From: Pseudomonadota bacterium | GTDB taxonomy: Bacteria; Pseudomonadota; Alphaproteobacteria; Reyranellales; Reyranellaceae | Length of the DNA: 38,769 nt | Reading direction: 5' to 3' | NCBI GenBank assembly: GCA_018240685.1 | Contig: JAFEFG010000041.1 | Location: 1 to 38,769, forward strand | The notes under the pieces: model-generated | Databases searched by the model: none | Told to the model about the DNA's origin: nothing | What the model saw: the letters and a program-made list of their open reading frames with translations, nothing else | Shown here: positions 18,818 through 26,434 of the stretch, piece by piece | Layout of the letters: every line of letters starts with the position of its first letter | Position numbering within the stretch: the stretch's first letter is position 1 | Position numbers and translations under genes: made by a program

Positions 18818-18838
18818 GACGGTTGCGCGACCCCGCGC

Positions 18839-20131
18839 CTATTCGGCGGCGCGCGCCTCAGGAATCTCGATCTGAGGCGCGAGGCGAGCGTTGGGCGGCT
18901 GGGCAAGCGAACGCGCGATCCAGTCGACGCCGGCCTCGTAGGAGAAGCGCGTCCGCACCACCTCGTTGGCGCGCGAGCCGAAACGCGCCCGCAGATCGGG
19001 ATCGCGCGCCAGTCGTTCGAGCGCCGCCGCAAGCTGGTCCGGCGCGGCCGGATCGGCCAGGAGGCCGTTGTCGTCGTTGGTGATGAATTCCCCGATCGCC
19101 GCCGAGCGCGTGGAGACGATCGCCATGCGCTGATAGCCTGCCTCCTGCAGGACGTTCGGCATGCCCTCGCGGTCGCCGTCGTCGGCCGTCTTGCTCGCCA
19201 GCACGAAGATGTCGGCGCGCTGATAGGCTGCGAACACCTCGGCCTGCGGCCGGGCGCCGTGCCAGGTGCAGCGGTCGCCGATCCCGAGCTGCTCGGCCAT
19301 GTGCTCGAACGAATCGCCCAGCACGCCGGCGCCGATATGCTCGAAACGCCAGTTGAGATCCTTGGGCAGCATGGCCAGTGCCGCCAGGAGATCGTCGTAG
19401 CCCTTCTTGGCGACGCGGCGTCCGACGGAGAGGATGGTGACCGGATCCTTCGGATCGGTGCCGTTGCGCCGGGACCGCTGCACCGGCGGCACGGGCAGGT
19501 TGGCGAGATCGAGGCCGTGATAGACCAGCCGCAGCCGGTCCGGGTCGGTGACCAGCTCCTTCAGCCGGCCAAGAGCGTATTGCGTGCAGGTGATCAGCCA
19601 GTCGATATCGGCGAGCTTGGCGCGCAGCTCCCATTCCTGGCTCGTCCAGATGTCCTTGGCGTGCGCCGAGGCGCTCCAGGGCAGGCCGCGCATGATCGCG
19701 GCATAGCGCGTTGCCGACGCCGGCGTATGGATGAAGTGAGCGTACATGCGCTCGATGCCGTCAGGCATTTCGGCCGCCAGCACCATGGCCTGACCGAAGC
19801 GCCTCACCCGGTTGGGCGTGCGGTCGCGCACGAGATCGTGGAGGAAGCGCGCCCGGGCCTTGCGATAGCCCGGCAGCCTGCGCGCCTTCCACCACGACCG
19901 CAGCACGCGCAGCGGATCGTTCTTGAGATACTCCGGCAGATAGACGATCGGCGCCTTGACCCGCGCATGGACGGGGTGGATGGCCGGATCCGTCGGCAAC
20001 CGCAGCGAATAGATGACGAGCTTGAGCCCGCGGGCCTCCAGCCCTGCCATCTCCTGCGCAATGAAGGTTTCCGACAGCCGCGGCCAGCACTTCACCACGA
20101 CCGCGATACGCGCGTCATTTCCATCCGTCAT
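18839..20131 (-). CDS. Glycosyltransferase family 4 protein
   Basis: The 430 residues open with IAVVVKCWPRLSETFIAQEM, typical of GT4 enzymes of exopolysaccharide and colanic-acid clusters (WcaL/AmsK-like). Later blocks are VTILSVGRRVAKKGYDDLLA, the phosphate-binding KKG region, and EGMPNVLQEAGYQRMAIVST with the E-x7-E pair. It likely retains anomeric configuration and uses a nucleotide sugar. The gene begins 15 bases after the COG4671-type gene and is followed 21 bases later by another GT4 gene. Acceptor and sugar cannot be inferred. Confidence 0.88.
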   Translation of the reverse strand: MTDGNDARIAVVVKCWPRLSETFIAQEMAGLEARGLKLVIYSLRLPTDPAIHPVHARVKAPIVYLPEYLKNDPLRVLRSWWKARRLPGYRKARARFLHDLVRDRTPNRVRRFGQAMVLAAEMPDGIERMYAHFIHTPASATRYAAIMRGLPWSASAHAKDIWTSQEWELRAKLADIDWLITCTQYALGRLKELVTDPDRLRLVYHGLDLANLPVPPVQRSRRNGTDPKDPVTILSVGRRVAKKGYDDLLAALAMLPKDLNWRFEHIGAGVLGDSFEHMAEQLGIGDRCTWHGARPQAEVFAAYQRADIFVLASKTADDGDREGMPNVLQEAGYQRMAIVSTRSAAIGEFITNDDNGLLADPAAPDQLAAALERLARDPDLRARFGSRANEVVRTRFSYEAGVDWIARSLAQPPNARLAPQIEIPEARAAE

Positions 20132-20146
20132 GCAACACCGATTGAT

Positions 20147-21424
20147 TTAGAGCTTTGTGCCTGTCGCGAGGTCATCCGGAGCGGGCGCGGGCGGCCCGCC
20201 CGGCGCATCGGACGTTTCCACCGGCGCCGGCCCACGATGTGGCCGGGCGAGCTGCTTGGCAACCAGCCGCCAGACATTGCCGAGGCCGTCGAGCAGGCCG
20301 GGCACAATGACGTCGCTCGGCAGCCCCTGCTGCGGCAGCTGCCTCAGCGCGGTCGCCATCACGTGCGGGTCGCGCCCCTTGCCGGCGTCGAGCATCTCGA
20401 CCAGCCCGAGATCGCGCGCGGCACGGGCGCGGATGAACTGCTCCAGACGCGGGCGCGTGCGCGGCACGATGATGGCCCTCTTGTCGAAGGACAGGATCTC
20501 GCAGAACGTGTTGTAGCCGCCCATCGCGACCACGCCGGCCGCCCGCTGCATCAGGACGCCGAGATGGCTCGTGAAGGTAAGCGTGCGGATGTTGGCGAAG
20601 CCGGCCGCGCGCTCCTTGAAGGCCTCGCGCGCCGTCGCCGACATGAAGGGGCCGAAGACGATCACGGCGCCGTAGGGGATGTTCGGGTCGGTCTCGTAGG
20701 CCGACAGCACCCAGTCCACCAGTTCCTCACCATCGCCGCCGCCGCCCGGCGTGACAAGGATGAACGGTCCGCCGATCTCCTCGACCTCGTGCGGGATGTC
20801 GGCATGCAGCGGCAGGTCGCGGCGCAGATAGCCGGTATAGATGGTCTTGTGGCGCACCGAGGGCGGCAGGTCGAGCCCGGTCAGGGGCTTGTTGATCTGC
20901 GGCAGCCCATAGGCCCAGATCTCGTCGTAGAGATCGCGCAGCGCCGGCATGACGTTCTTGCGCTGCCATTCGACGGCAAGCTGGGTGGGGTCGTCGATGA
21001 CGTCGCGCAGGCCGTAGACCAGGGGCGTACCGCGCTTCTTCAGAAGCTCCAGGGTCGGCATCACCTCACCGCGCAAGCCCAGCGGCTCCTTGTCGACGAT
21101 GAACAGGTCCGGCCGATAGATGTCGGCGGTGTCCCGGATGATGCGGGCCCGGATTTCGAGCGTATGCTCCGCGCCCACCCGCAGGTTGGCGGCGTCGTAT
21201 TCCCCGGTGATCTGCTTCACCATGCCGGGAATGCGCACGAAATCGATGCCGGAGCGGAACTCGTAGGAGCCGATCACGGGGGATCCCGAGATGATCAGCA
21301 CCGAGATCGAGTTGTCGGCCTCGACGATGGCGTTGGCGATCGTCCGGCACCGGCTGACATGGCCGAGGCCGTAGGAATCGTGACTATAGAGCAGTACACG
21401 TTTTGACCGGCTGGTAGCGGGCAT
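20147..21424 (-). CDS. COG4671-type predicted glycosyltransferase (first gene of the glycan operon)
   Basis: The 425-residue protein begins KRVLLYSHDSYGLGHVSRCR, the hallmark opening of this MurG-like group. The C-terminal part holds PFILVTPGGGGDGEELVDW, VVAMGGYNTFCEILSFDKRA and VPRTRPRLEQFIRARAARDLG. A Pro/Ala-rich tail ends the chain. I chose ATG at 21424: the conserved first strand begins eight residues later, and the region upstream (to 21631) is AT-rich and low in family likeness. A GGGGAG lies about a dozen bases upstream. It heads the minus-strand run and is divergent from the ABC-like gene at 21596, with 171 bases between the two starts. Confidence 0.83.
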   Translation of the reverse strand: MPATSRSKRVLLYSHDSYGLGHVSRCRTIANAIVEADNSISVLIISGSPVIGSYEFRSGIDFVRIPGMVKQITGEYDAANLRVGAEHTLEIRARIIRDTADIYRPDLFIVDKEPLGLRGEVMPTLELLKKRGTPLVYGLRDVIDDPTQLAVEWQRKNVMPALRDLYDEIWAYGLPQINKPLTGLDLPPSVRHKTIYTGYLRRDLPLHADIPHEVEEIGGPFILVTPGGGGDGEELVDWVLSAYETDPNIPYGAVIVFGPFMSATAREAFKERAAGFANIRTLTFTSHLGVLMQRAAGVVAMGGYNTFCEILSFDKRAIIVPRTRPRLEQFIRARAARDLGLVEMLDAGKGRDPHVMATALRQLPQQGLPSDVIVPGLLDGLGNVWRLVAKQLARPHRGPAPVETSDAPGGPPAPAPDDLATGTKL

Positions 21425-21595
21425 GCGAAGCCATCTCCCCCGCGGCCGTTGCGCCTTTGCCCCGACCGGAATTTCGCAGGAATATGCCATAAGGCTGGGG
21501 CCACGCGAACCCCTACTGCCGACGCAAAAATATCGAATGTAATCAACGGACTGATCGAATATAGGTGATGCGAGGCGATCGCACGTCGGAGTTCG
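21425..21595. promoter_or_regulatory. Divergent promoter region of the glycan module
   Basis: This 171-base gap separates the starts of the glycosyltransferase operon (minus) and the ABC-like operon (plus). Its right half is noticeably AT-rich compared with the flanks. The heptamer ATCGAAT occurs twice in direct orientation, at 21532 and 21554, 22 bases apart or about two helical turns, which would suit a dimeric regulator. GGAG about five bases before the ATG at 21596 is a ribosome binding site for the plus-strand gene. I cannot assign -35/-10 boxes with confidence. Confidence 0.5.
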
Positions 21596-24313
21596 ATGCA
21601 GCGCAACCTGTTTTCCTATATCTGGCGGCACAGCAGGTCAGAGCAGCTGGTCATCCTGGCCCTCGTGCTGCTGGCGCAGATCTTTTATTTCCTGTCGCTG
21701 AGCGTCCCGAAGTCGATCGTCAACAATGGCATCTCGGGGATCGCCTTCAAGGAAGGGACCGAGATCCGCATCCTCCGGATCGACATCCCGCTGCCGGCCT
21801 TCCTGGGCGGCCACAGCATACACCTGCTGGACGGCTTCACGGTCGACCAGATGCAGTACCTCGTGGTGATGAGCTTCGTCTTTCTTGCGGCCGTGATCGT
21901 GAACGGCCAGTTCAAGAAGGTCATCAACACGCAAAAGGGCCGCATGGGCGAGCGGATGCTGCGGCGCATGCGCTACGAACTCTACGACCGCATCCTGCGT
22001 TTTCCGCCCGCGCACTTCCGCAAGGTCAAGCAGGCCGAGCTGGCGACCATGATCAAGGACGAGGTCGAGCCGCTGGGAGGCTTCATCGGCGACGCGTTCG
22101 TGCAGCCGATGTTCCTCGGCGGTCAGGCGCTCACCGCCATCGCCTTCATCATGATGCAGAACATGCTGCTCAGCATCGTGGTGATCGCGCTGCTGGGCGT
22201 GCAGATGGTGATCGTCCCGCGGCTGCGCAAACCCGTGCTCGTGCTGGGGCGCCAGCGGCAGCTCTCGGCCCGCCTGCTCGCCGGCCGCATCGCCGAGACC
22301 GCCGACGGCGTGAACGAGATCCACGTTCACGGCGCCTCGAACTACGAACGCGCCGACATCTCCGAGCGGCTCGGCCACATCTTCAAGATCCGCTTCGATC
22401 TCTACAACAAGAAGTTCGTCGCCAAGTTCTGGAACAACATCCTTTCCCAGGCGACGCCGTTCGCGATCTACCTGCTGGGCGGCTACTTCGCCATCACGGG
22501 CAAGATGGATGTCGGTGCCGTGGTCGGCGTGCTGCTGGCCTACAAGGATCTCCCGTCGCCGATCAAGGAACTCATCGACTGGGACCAGCAGCGTCAGGAC
22601 GTGCAGATCAAGTACGAGCAGGTGATCGACCAGTTCCAGCCCGAAGGCATGATGCCGCCGGAGCTGCAGGCTCTTCCCGACGGCCCGCCGCCGCCGCTCG
22701 GCCATGAATTCGCCCTGTCGGGCGTGACGGTATCGGACGACGGCCGCGTCAAGCAGCTCGATGGCATCAACCTCACGGTGGCGACGGACGCCAGGCTGGC
22801 TGTCATCGGCGCCGCGAGTTCGGGCAAGGACGTGCTGGGACAGGTGCTGGGCCGGATGACCCTGCCCAGCGGCGGATCGGTCAAGATCGACGGGCAGGAC
22901 TTCTTCCAGATCCCCGAATACGTGCTGGGCTCGCGGGCCGCCTATATCGGCCAGGAGACCTACCTCTTCCCGCTTTCGGTGCGCGACAACCTGCTGTTCG
23001 GCCTGAAGCACCGGCCCGTCAAGCCGGCGACCTACGACGACGCCACGCGCGAAGTCCGCGAGGCCTTCTGGCGCGAGGCCGAACGGGCAGGCAATCCGGT
23101 GCTCGATCCCAACGCCGACTGGATCGACTACGAGCTTGCCGGCGCCACGGGCCCGGCGGACCTCCTGCCGCGCATGGTGGACGTGCTCAAGCAGGTCGAG
23201 TTCGACGAGGAGATTTATTCACTCGGCCTGCGCGGCGCGATCGACGGCGCGCGGCGGCCCGATCTGGCGGAGAAGGTGCTGGCGGCGCGCAAGGAGTTGC
23301 ACGGGCGACTGCAGGATCCGGCCTATGCCGGGCTCATCGAGCCGTTCAACGCCGACAAGTACAACAAGAACCTGTCGGTGGCGGAGAACCTGCTGTTCGG
23401 CACGCCGGTAGGCCGGGAGTTCGACGGCGACAATCTGGCCGCGAACGCCTACGTCCAATCGGTCCTGAAGGACACCGGTTTGGACCAGGATTTGCTGCGG
23501 ATGGGCCTATCCATCGCCGAAACCATGGTCGAACTCTTCTCCGGGCTGTCGCCCGACAACCCGTTGTTCGAGCAGTACAGCTTCATCTCCGCCGATGAGC
23601 TGCCCAACGTCCGCCTGCTGCTGCAGCGACTGGGCGGCAAGGGAGTCGAAGCCGTACCCGAGGCCGATCGCCCGAGGCTGATGACGCTGCCGCTGCGCTA
23701 CATCGAGGCCCGCCACCGCCTGGGTCTGATCGACGCAGCAATGGAAGAACGCCTGCTGGCGGCCCGCCGCGAATTCGCCGCCCGCCTGCCCGACAACCTG
23801 CGCGGCCAGGTCGAGTTCTACGACTTCGCCCGCTACAACAGCGCCGCCACCGTGCAGGACAATGTCCTGTTCGGCCGTCTCGTCTATGGGCAGGCCCAGG
23901 CCGAGACGCGCATCGGGCAACTCATCACCTCGGTCCTGGCCGAGCTCAGCCTGCGCGACTCGGTGATCGAAGTCGGATTGGAATATAATGTCGGCGTTGC
24001 CGGCAAACGCCTTCCGGCGACGCAGCGCCAGAAGCTCGGTATCGCCCGCGCGCTGATCAAGCGGCCGCAATTCCTGGTGGTGAACGAGGCGGTTGCCGTA
24101 TTCGACGGTCGTACCCAGGATCGCATTCGCGACAATATCCTGGCGGTATCGAAAGACGGGCGCGGCATCGTATGGATCGCGAACCGGCCGAACCAGGCCG
24201 AGGTCTTCGACCGCGTGATCGTGATGCAGGGTGGAAAGATCGTGGCGCAGGGCACACCGGACGAACTCAAGGCCAAGGGCGGGCTCTACGGCGAACTCGT
24301 CCAGCAAGCCTAG
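21596..24313 (+). CDS. ABC-exporter-like protein with degenerate, internally repeated nucleotide-binding domain
   Basis: The 905-residue protein has an exporter-type membrane domain with about six segments (near residues 17-36, 86-103, 172-188, 190-207, 285-301, 304-316), then an ABC domain from about 372. The usual ABC motifs are all altered. Walker A reads GAASSGKD (405-412, Asp for Ser/Thr). The signature position reads LPATQ (806-810). Walker B reads FLVVNE (826-831, Asn for Asp). The H-loop His is Asn863 in WIANRP. The Q-loop is present (IGQETYLFP, Gln453). The segment after the Q-loop occurs three times (460-469, 593-602, 751-760), so the domain is about 300 residues longer than normal. 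ATP binding may persist, but hydrolysis looks doubtful. The neighbours suggest a role in glycan export or its control. Confidence 0.85.
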   Translation: MQRNLFSYIWRHSRSEQLVILALVLLAQIFYFLSLSVPKSIVNNGISGIAFKEGTEIRILRIDIPLPAFLGGHSIHLLDGFTVDQMQYLVVMSFVFLAAVIVNGQFKKVINTQKGRMGERMLRRMRYELYDRILRFPPAHFRKVKQAELATMIKDEVEPLGGFIGDAFVQPMFLGGQALTAIAFIMMQNMLLSIVVIALLGVQMVIVPRLRKPVLVLGRQRQLSARLLAGRIAETADGVNEIHVHGASNYERADISERLGHIFKIRFDLYNKKFVAKFWNNILSQATPFAIYLLGGYFAITGKMDVGAVVGVLLAYKDLPSPIKELIDWDQQRQDVQIKYEQVIDQFQPEGMMPPELQALPDGPPPPLGHEFALSGVTVSDDGRVKQLDGINLTVATDARLAVIGAASSGKDVLGQVLGRMTLPSGGSVKIDGQDFFQIPEYVLGSRAAYIGQETYLFPLSVRDNLLFGLKHRPVKPATYDDATREVREAFWREAERAGNPVLDPNADWIDYELAGATGPADLLPRMVDVLKQVEFDEEIYSLGLRGAIDGARRPDLAEKVLAARKELHGRLQDPAYAGLIEPFNADKYNKNLSVAENLLFGTPVGREFDGDNLAANAYVQSVLKDTGLDQDLLRMGLSIAETMVELFSGLSPDNPLFEQYSFISADELPNVRLLLQRLGGKGVEAVPEADRPRLMTLPLRYIEARHRLGLIDAAMEERLLAARREFAARLPDNLRGQVEFYDFARYNSAATVQDNVLFGRLVYGQAQAETRIGQLITSVLAELSLRDSVIEVGLEYNVGVAGKRLPATQRQKLGIARALIKRPQFLVVNEAVAVFDGRTQDRIRDNILAVSKDGRGIVWIANRPNQAEVFDRVIVMQGGKIVAQGTPDELKAKGGLYGELVQQA
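22973..23875 (+). repeat. Threefold internal repeat within the ABC-like gene
   Basis: Three in-frame copies of one core appear: LSVRDNLLFG (22973-23002), LSVAENLLFG (23372-23401) and ATVQDNVLFG (23846-23875). Copies 1 and 2 share the 15 bases AACCTGCTGTTCGGC. Each core is followed by a weaker helical block (VLKQVEFDEEIYSLGL, VLKDTGLDQDLLRMGL, VLAELSLRDSVIEVGL). A third block then follows (KVLAARKEL, RLLAARREF, KLGIARALI). The unit is roughly 130-160 residues and corresponds to the Q-loop-to-signature part of a normal ABC domain. Confidence 0.75.
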
Positions 24314-24345
24314 GGGGCGGAGGAAAGCGAGTTCAGGAGGATGCT

Positions 24346-24795
24346 ATGAACCTCAATGAGGAAGTGGAGATTCTCAAGGGCGTACCGCTCTTCTCCAAGG
24401 TGGAGTCGTCCAAGCTCAAGCTGATCGCCTTCACCGGCGAGCGCATGAACTACGCCGAAGGGCAGGAGCTGTTCCACCAGGGCGATGTCGGCGATGCCAT
24501 GTACGTCATTCTCGGCGGCACGGCCGACGTGTTGCTCGAAACACCGGGCGGCCAGATCAAGGTCACCGAGCTGAGGAAGAACAGCTTCGTGGGCGACATC
24601 GCGATCCTCTGCGACGTGCCGCGCACCGCCACCATCAGGGCAAGCGAGCCGCTTACGACGCTCAAGATTTCGAAGGACATGTTCTATCGTCTGGTATCGG
24701 AGTTCCCGCAGATGGCGATCGAGATGATGCGCGAGCTGGCGCATCGCCTCGAGGACACCAACCAGAAACTTCGCGCCGCCACCAAAGCCGCCTGA
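24346..24795 (+). CDS. Stand-alone cyclic nucleotide-binding domain protein
   Basis: The 149 residues are a single cNMP-binding (CAP_ED) beta-roll with a C-terminal helix. There is no DNA-binding domain and no catalytic domain. The phosphate-binding cassette is FVGDIAILCDVPRTATI (81-97). Arg93, which would contact the cyclic phosphate, is kept, but the usual Glu of the GE pair is Asp84. ATG at 24346 has AGGAGG five bases upstream, and the gene lies 32 bases after the ABC-like gene. It is therefore probably a regulatory partner of that protein rather than a transcription factor. Whether it binds cAMP, cGMP or nothing cannot be told from sequence. Confidence 0.87.
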   Translation: MNLNEEVEILKGVPLFSKVESSKLKLIAFTGERMNYAEGQELFHQGDVGDAMYVILGGTADVLLETPGGQIKVTELRKNSFVGDIAILCDVPRTATIRASEPLTTLKISKDMFYRLVSEFPQMAIEMMRELAHRLEDTNQKLRAATKAA

Positions 24796-24805
24796 CCGCC
24801 CCTCC

Positions 24806-25294
24806 ATGAGCCGCCTCGACAGCTTCATCGCGCGCATGGAAGCGCAGCGCGACTGCTTGAACTTTCTCAAATCCGAGATTGATCGCCTGCCCGGCCCGAT
24901 CCTCGAAATCGGCCTCGGCAACGGGCGCACCTACGACCATCTGCGCACGCTTTTCCCCGGCCGCGACATCTACGTCTTCGAACGCAAGGTGGCGGCCCAT
25001 CCGGACTGCATCCCGCCGGACGACCGGCTGTTCCTGGGCGAGGCCCGGGAAGCGATCCCGCGCGCGGCGGCGCGTTTGGGCGCCAGCGCCGCCCTGATCC
25101 ATACCGATCTCGGCACGGGCGATCATGCGGCCAATGTGGCGATGGGTAAGTGGCTGGGTCCGGCGCTCGACACGCTCGCAGCCTCGGGCGGCTACGTTCT
25201 CGCCAACCAGGCGCTCGCCGTGCCGCGCTGGGAGCGCCTGCCGGAGCCGCCCGGTGTCCCGAAGGACCGCTATTTCCTCTATCGCGTGCGCTAG
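24806..25294 (+). CDS. Small class I SAM-dependent methyltransferase
   Basis: The 162-residue protein opens MSRLDSFIARMEAQRDCL and carries motif I as LEIGLGNGRTYDHL (about residues 33-46). The acidic end of strand 2 is YVFERKVAAHPDC. This is the short SAM-methyltransferase type I associate with Pfam Methyltransf_17 (from memory). The substrate is unknown. It follows the cNMP-domain gene by 10 bases and is the last gene of the divergent plus-strand operon, so methylation of a glycan or lipid carrier is one possibility. Its TAG stop shares the CTAG at 25291-25294 with the stop of the convergent gene. Confidence 0.8.
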   Translation: MSRLDSFIARMEAQRDCLNFLKSEIDRLPGPILEIGLGNGRTYDHLRTLFPGRDIYVFERKVAAHPDCIPPDDRLFLGEAREAIPRAAARLGASAALIHTDLGTGDHAANVAMGKWLGPALDTLAASGGYVLANQALAVPRWERLPEPPGVPKDRYFLYRVR

Positions 25295-25536
25295 CGGCCG
25301 CTGAACAGCCGCGCCAGGACGATCAGCACGATCGCGCCGAAGACCGAGCCGATGAAACCGGCCGTCTCGCCGGCGTGATAGAAGCCGAGCGCCTGGCCGC
25401 CATAGGTCGCCAGCACCGATCCGGCGATGCCGATGACGATCGTCACCAGGATGCCCTGCGGCGTCGGGCCGGGCGTGAGCAGGCGCGCGAGCAGGCCGAT
25501 CACGAGACCGATCAGAAGGATGCCGAGAAATGCCAT
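25291..25536 (-). CDS. GlsB/YeaQ/YmgE-family small membrane protein
   Basis: The 81-residue protein is almost entirely hydrophobic. It has three membrane segments and the family pattern GLVIGLLARLLTPGPTPQGI, then VLATYGGQALGFYHAGETAGF and a final GAIVLIVLARL. These proteins were once named transglycosylase-associated and are linked to stress or stationary-phase induction in enterics; their molecular role is unknown. The length is standard. It stands alone on the minus strand between convergent and same-strand neighbours, with its stop overlapping that of the methyltransferase gene. Confidence 0.9.
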   Translation of the reverse strand: MAFLGILLIGLVIGLLARLLTPGPTPQGILVTIVIGIAGSVLATYGGQALGFYHAGETAGFIGSVFGAIVLIVLARLFSGR

Positions 25537-25576
25537 CTTTCGTCCTCCTCAACTGCAGGCCGGTCGCGGCGGCCGC

Positions 25577-26398
25577 TCAGACGTCGAATGTCGCCAGAAC
25601 CGGTACGTGATCGGATGCGAGGTCCCAGTCGCGCAGGTCGACGTCGATGTGGTAGCTGCGGATCGCCGCCGACAGGGCGGGCGTCGCCAGGATGTGGTCG
25701 AGCCGGCGGCCGCGATTCGACTTGCGCCAGTCGCTGTTGCGATAGCTCCACCAGGAATAGAGCTTCTCGCTTGCCGGCACGAAGCGGCGCGGCACGTCGA
25801 TCCAGTCCATGGCTGCCATCATCTTGCCGAACAGCTCCACTTCTATCGGGGTGTGCGACACGATCTTGAGCAGCTGCTTGTGGCTCCAGACGTCATGCTC
25901 GAGCGGCGCCACGTTGAGATCGCCGACCGCAATGCGGCGCAGGCCCTTGCGGGCGCGCGGCTTGGGGCGGCGGTCGGCGTACCAGCGCGCCATCTCGCGA
26001 TAGAAATCGAGCTTGTGCGCGAACTTTTCGTTGGCGTCCGGATCGGGGATGTCGCCGCCGGCGGGAATGTAGAGGTTGTCCAGCAGGATGGGATCGCCGC
26101 CGATGTCGAGCGCCGCCTCGATATGCCGGCAATCCTCGCGGCCGCAGCGGTGATGGATACTGGTGGCGGTGAACGGCACTTTCGACAGGATCGCGACGCC
26201 GTTGTACGACTTCATCCCCTGGACCAGCCGATGCCGGTAGCCCAGCGCCTCGAACGCCTGATGCGGAAAGAACTCGTCGGGACACTTGGTTTCCTGCAGG
26301 CACAGCACATCCGGCTTGCGGTGCTTCAGAAACCGTTCGACGTTGCCGATGCGCAGACGCACCGAATTGATGTTCCAGGTGGCGACGGTGAGACTCAT
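25577..26398 (-). CDS. xthA: Exodeoxyribonuclease III
   Basis: This AP endonuclease and 3'-5' exonuclease acts in base excision repair in the cytoplasm. The 273 residues contain the full set of endonuclease/exonuclease/phosphatase motifs: TWNINSVRLR, the metal-binding Glu in LCLQETKCPD, LYIPAGGD, GDLNVAP with the catalytic Asp/Asn, RRLDHILAT, and the final SDHVPV His. I chose ATG at 26398 because the conserved strand LTVATWNINS follows immediately. An in-frame extension upstream would run antisense through the zinc peptidase gene. It is divergent from that gene with only 36 bases between starts. Confidence 0.95.
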   Translation of the reverse strand: MSLTVATWNINSVRLRIGNVERFLKHRKPDVLCLQETKCPDEFFPHQAFEALGYRHRLVQGMKSYNGVAILSKVPFTATSIHHRCGREDCRHIEAALDIGGDPILLDNLYIPAGGDIPDPDANEKFAHKLDFYREMARWYADRRPKPRARKGLRRIAVGDLNVAPLEHDVWSHKQLLKIVSHTPIEVELFGKMMAAMDWIDVPRRFVPASEKLYSWWSYRNSDWRKSNRGRRLDHILATPALSAAIRSYHIDVDLRDWDLASDHVPVLATFDV

Positions 26399-26434
26399 CG
26401 CCGGCCAATATAGGTAGATGACGGAGACGCTGCC

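Noticed and set aside
17741..21406. A 1221-codon open frame on the plus strand opposite three glycosyltransferase genes
   Set aside because: It is opposite clear glycosyltransferase coding sequence, has biased composition and no domain-like pattern. Long antisense frames are expected at this GC content.
22973..23875. Explaining the ABC-like gene's extra length by frameshift or assembly duplication
   Set aside because: The frame is continuous, the repeats are diverged at protein and DNA level, and each has different flanking sequence. An old in-frame expansion is more likely than an artefact.
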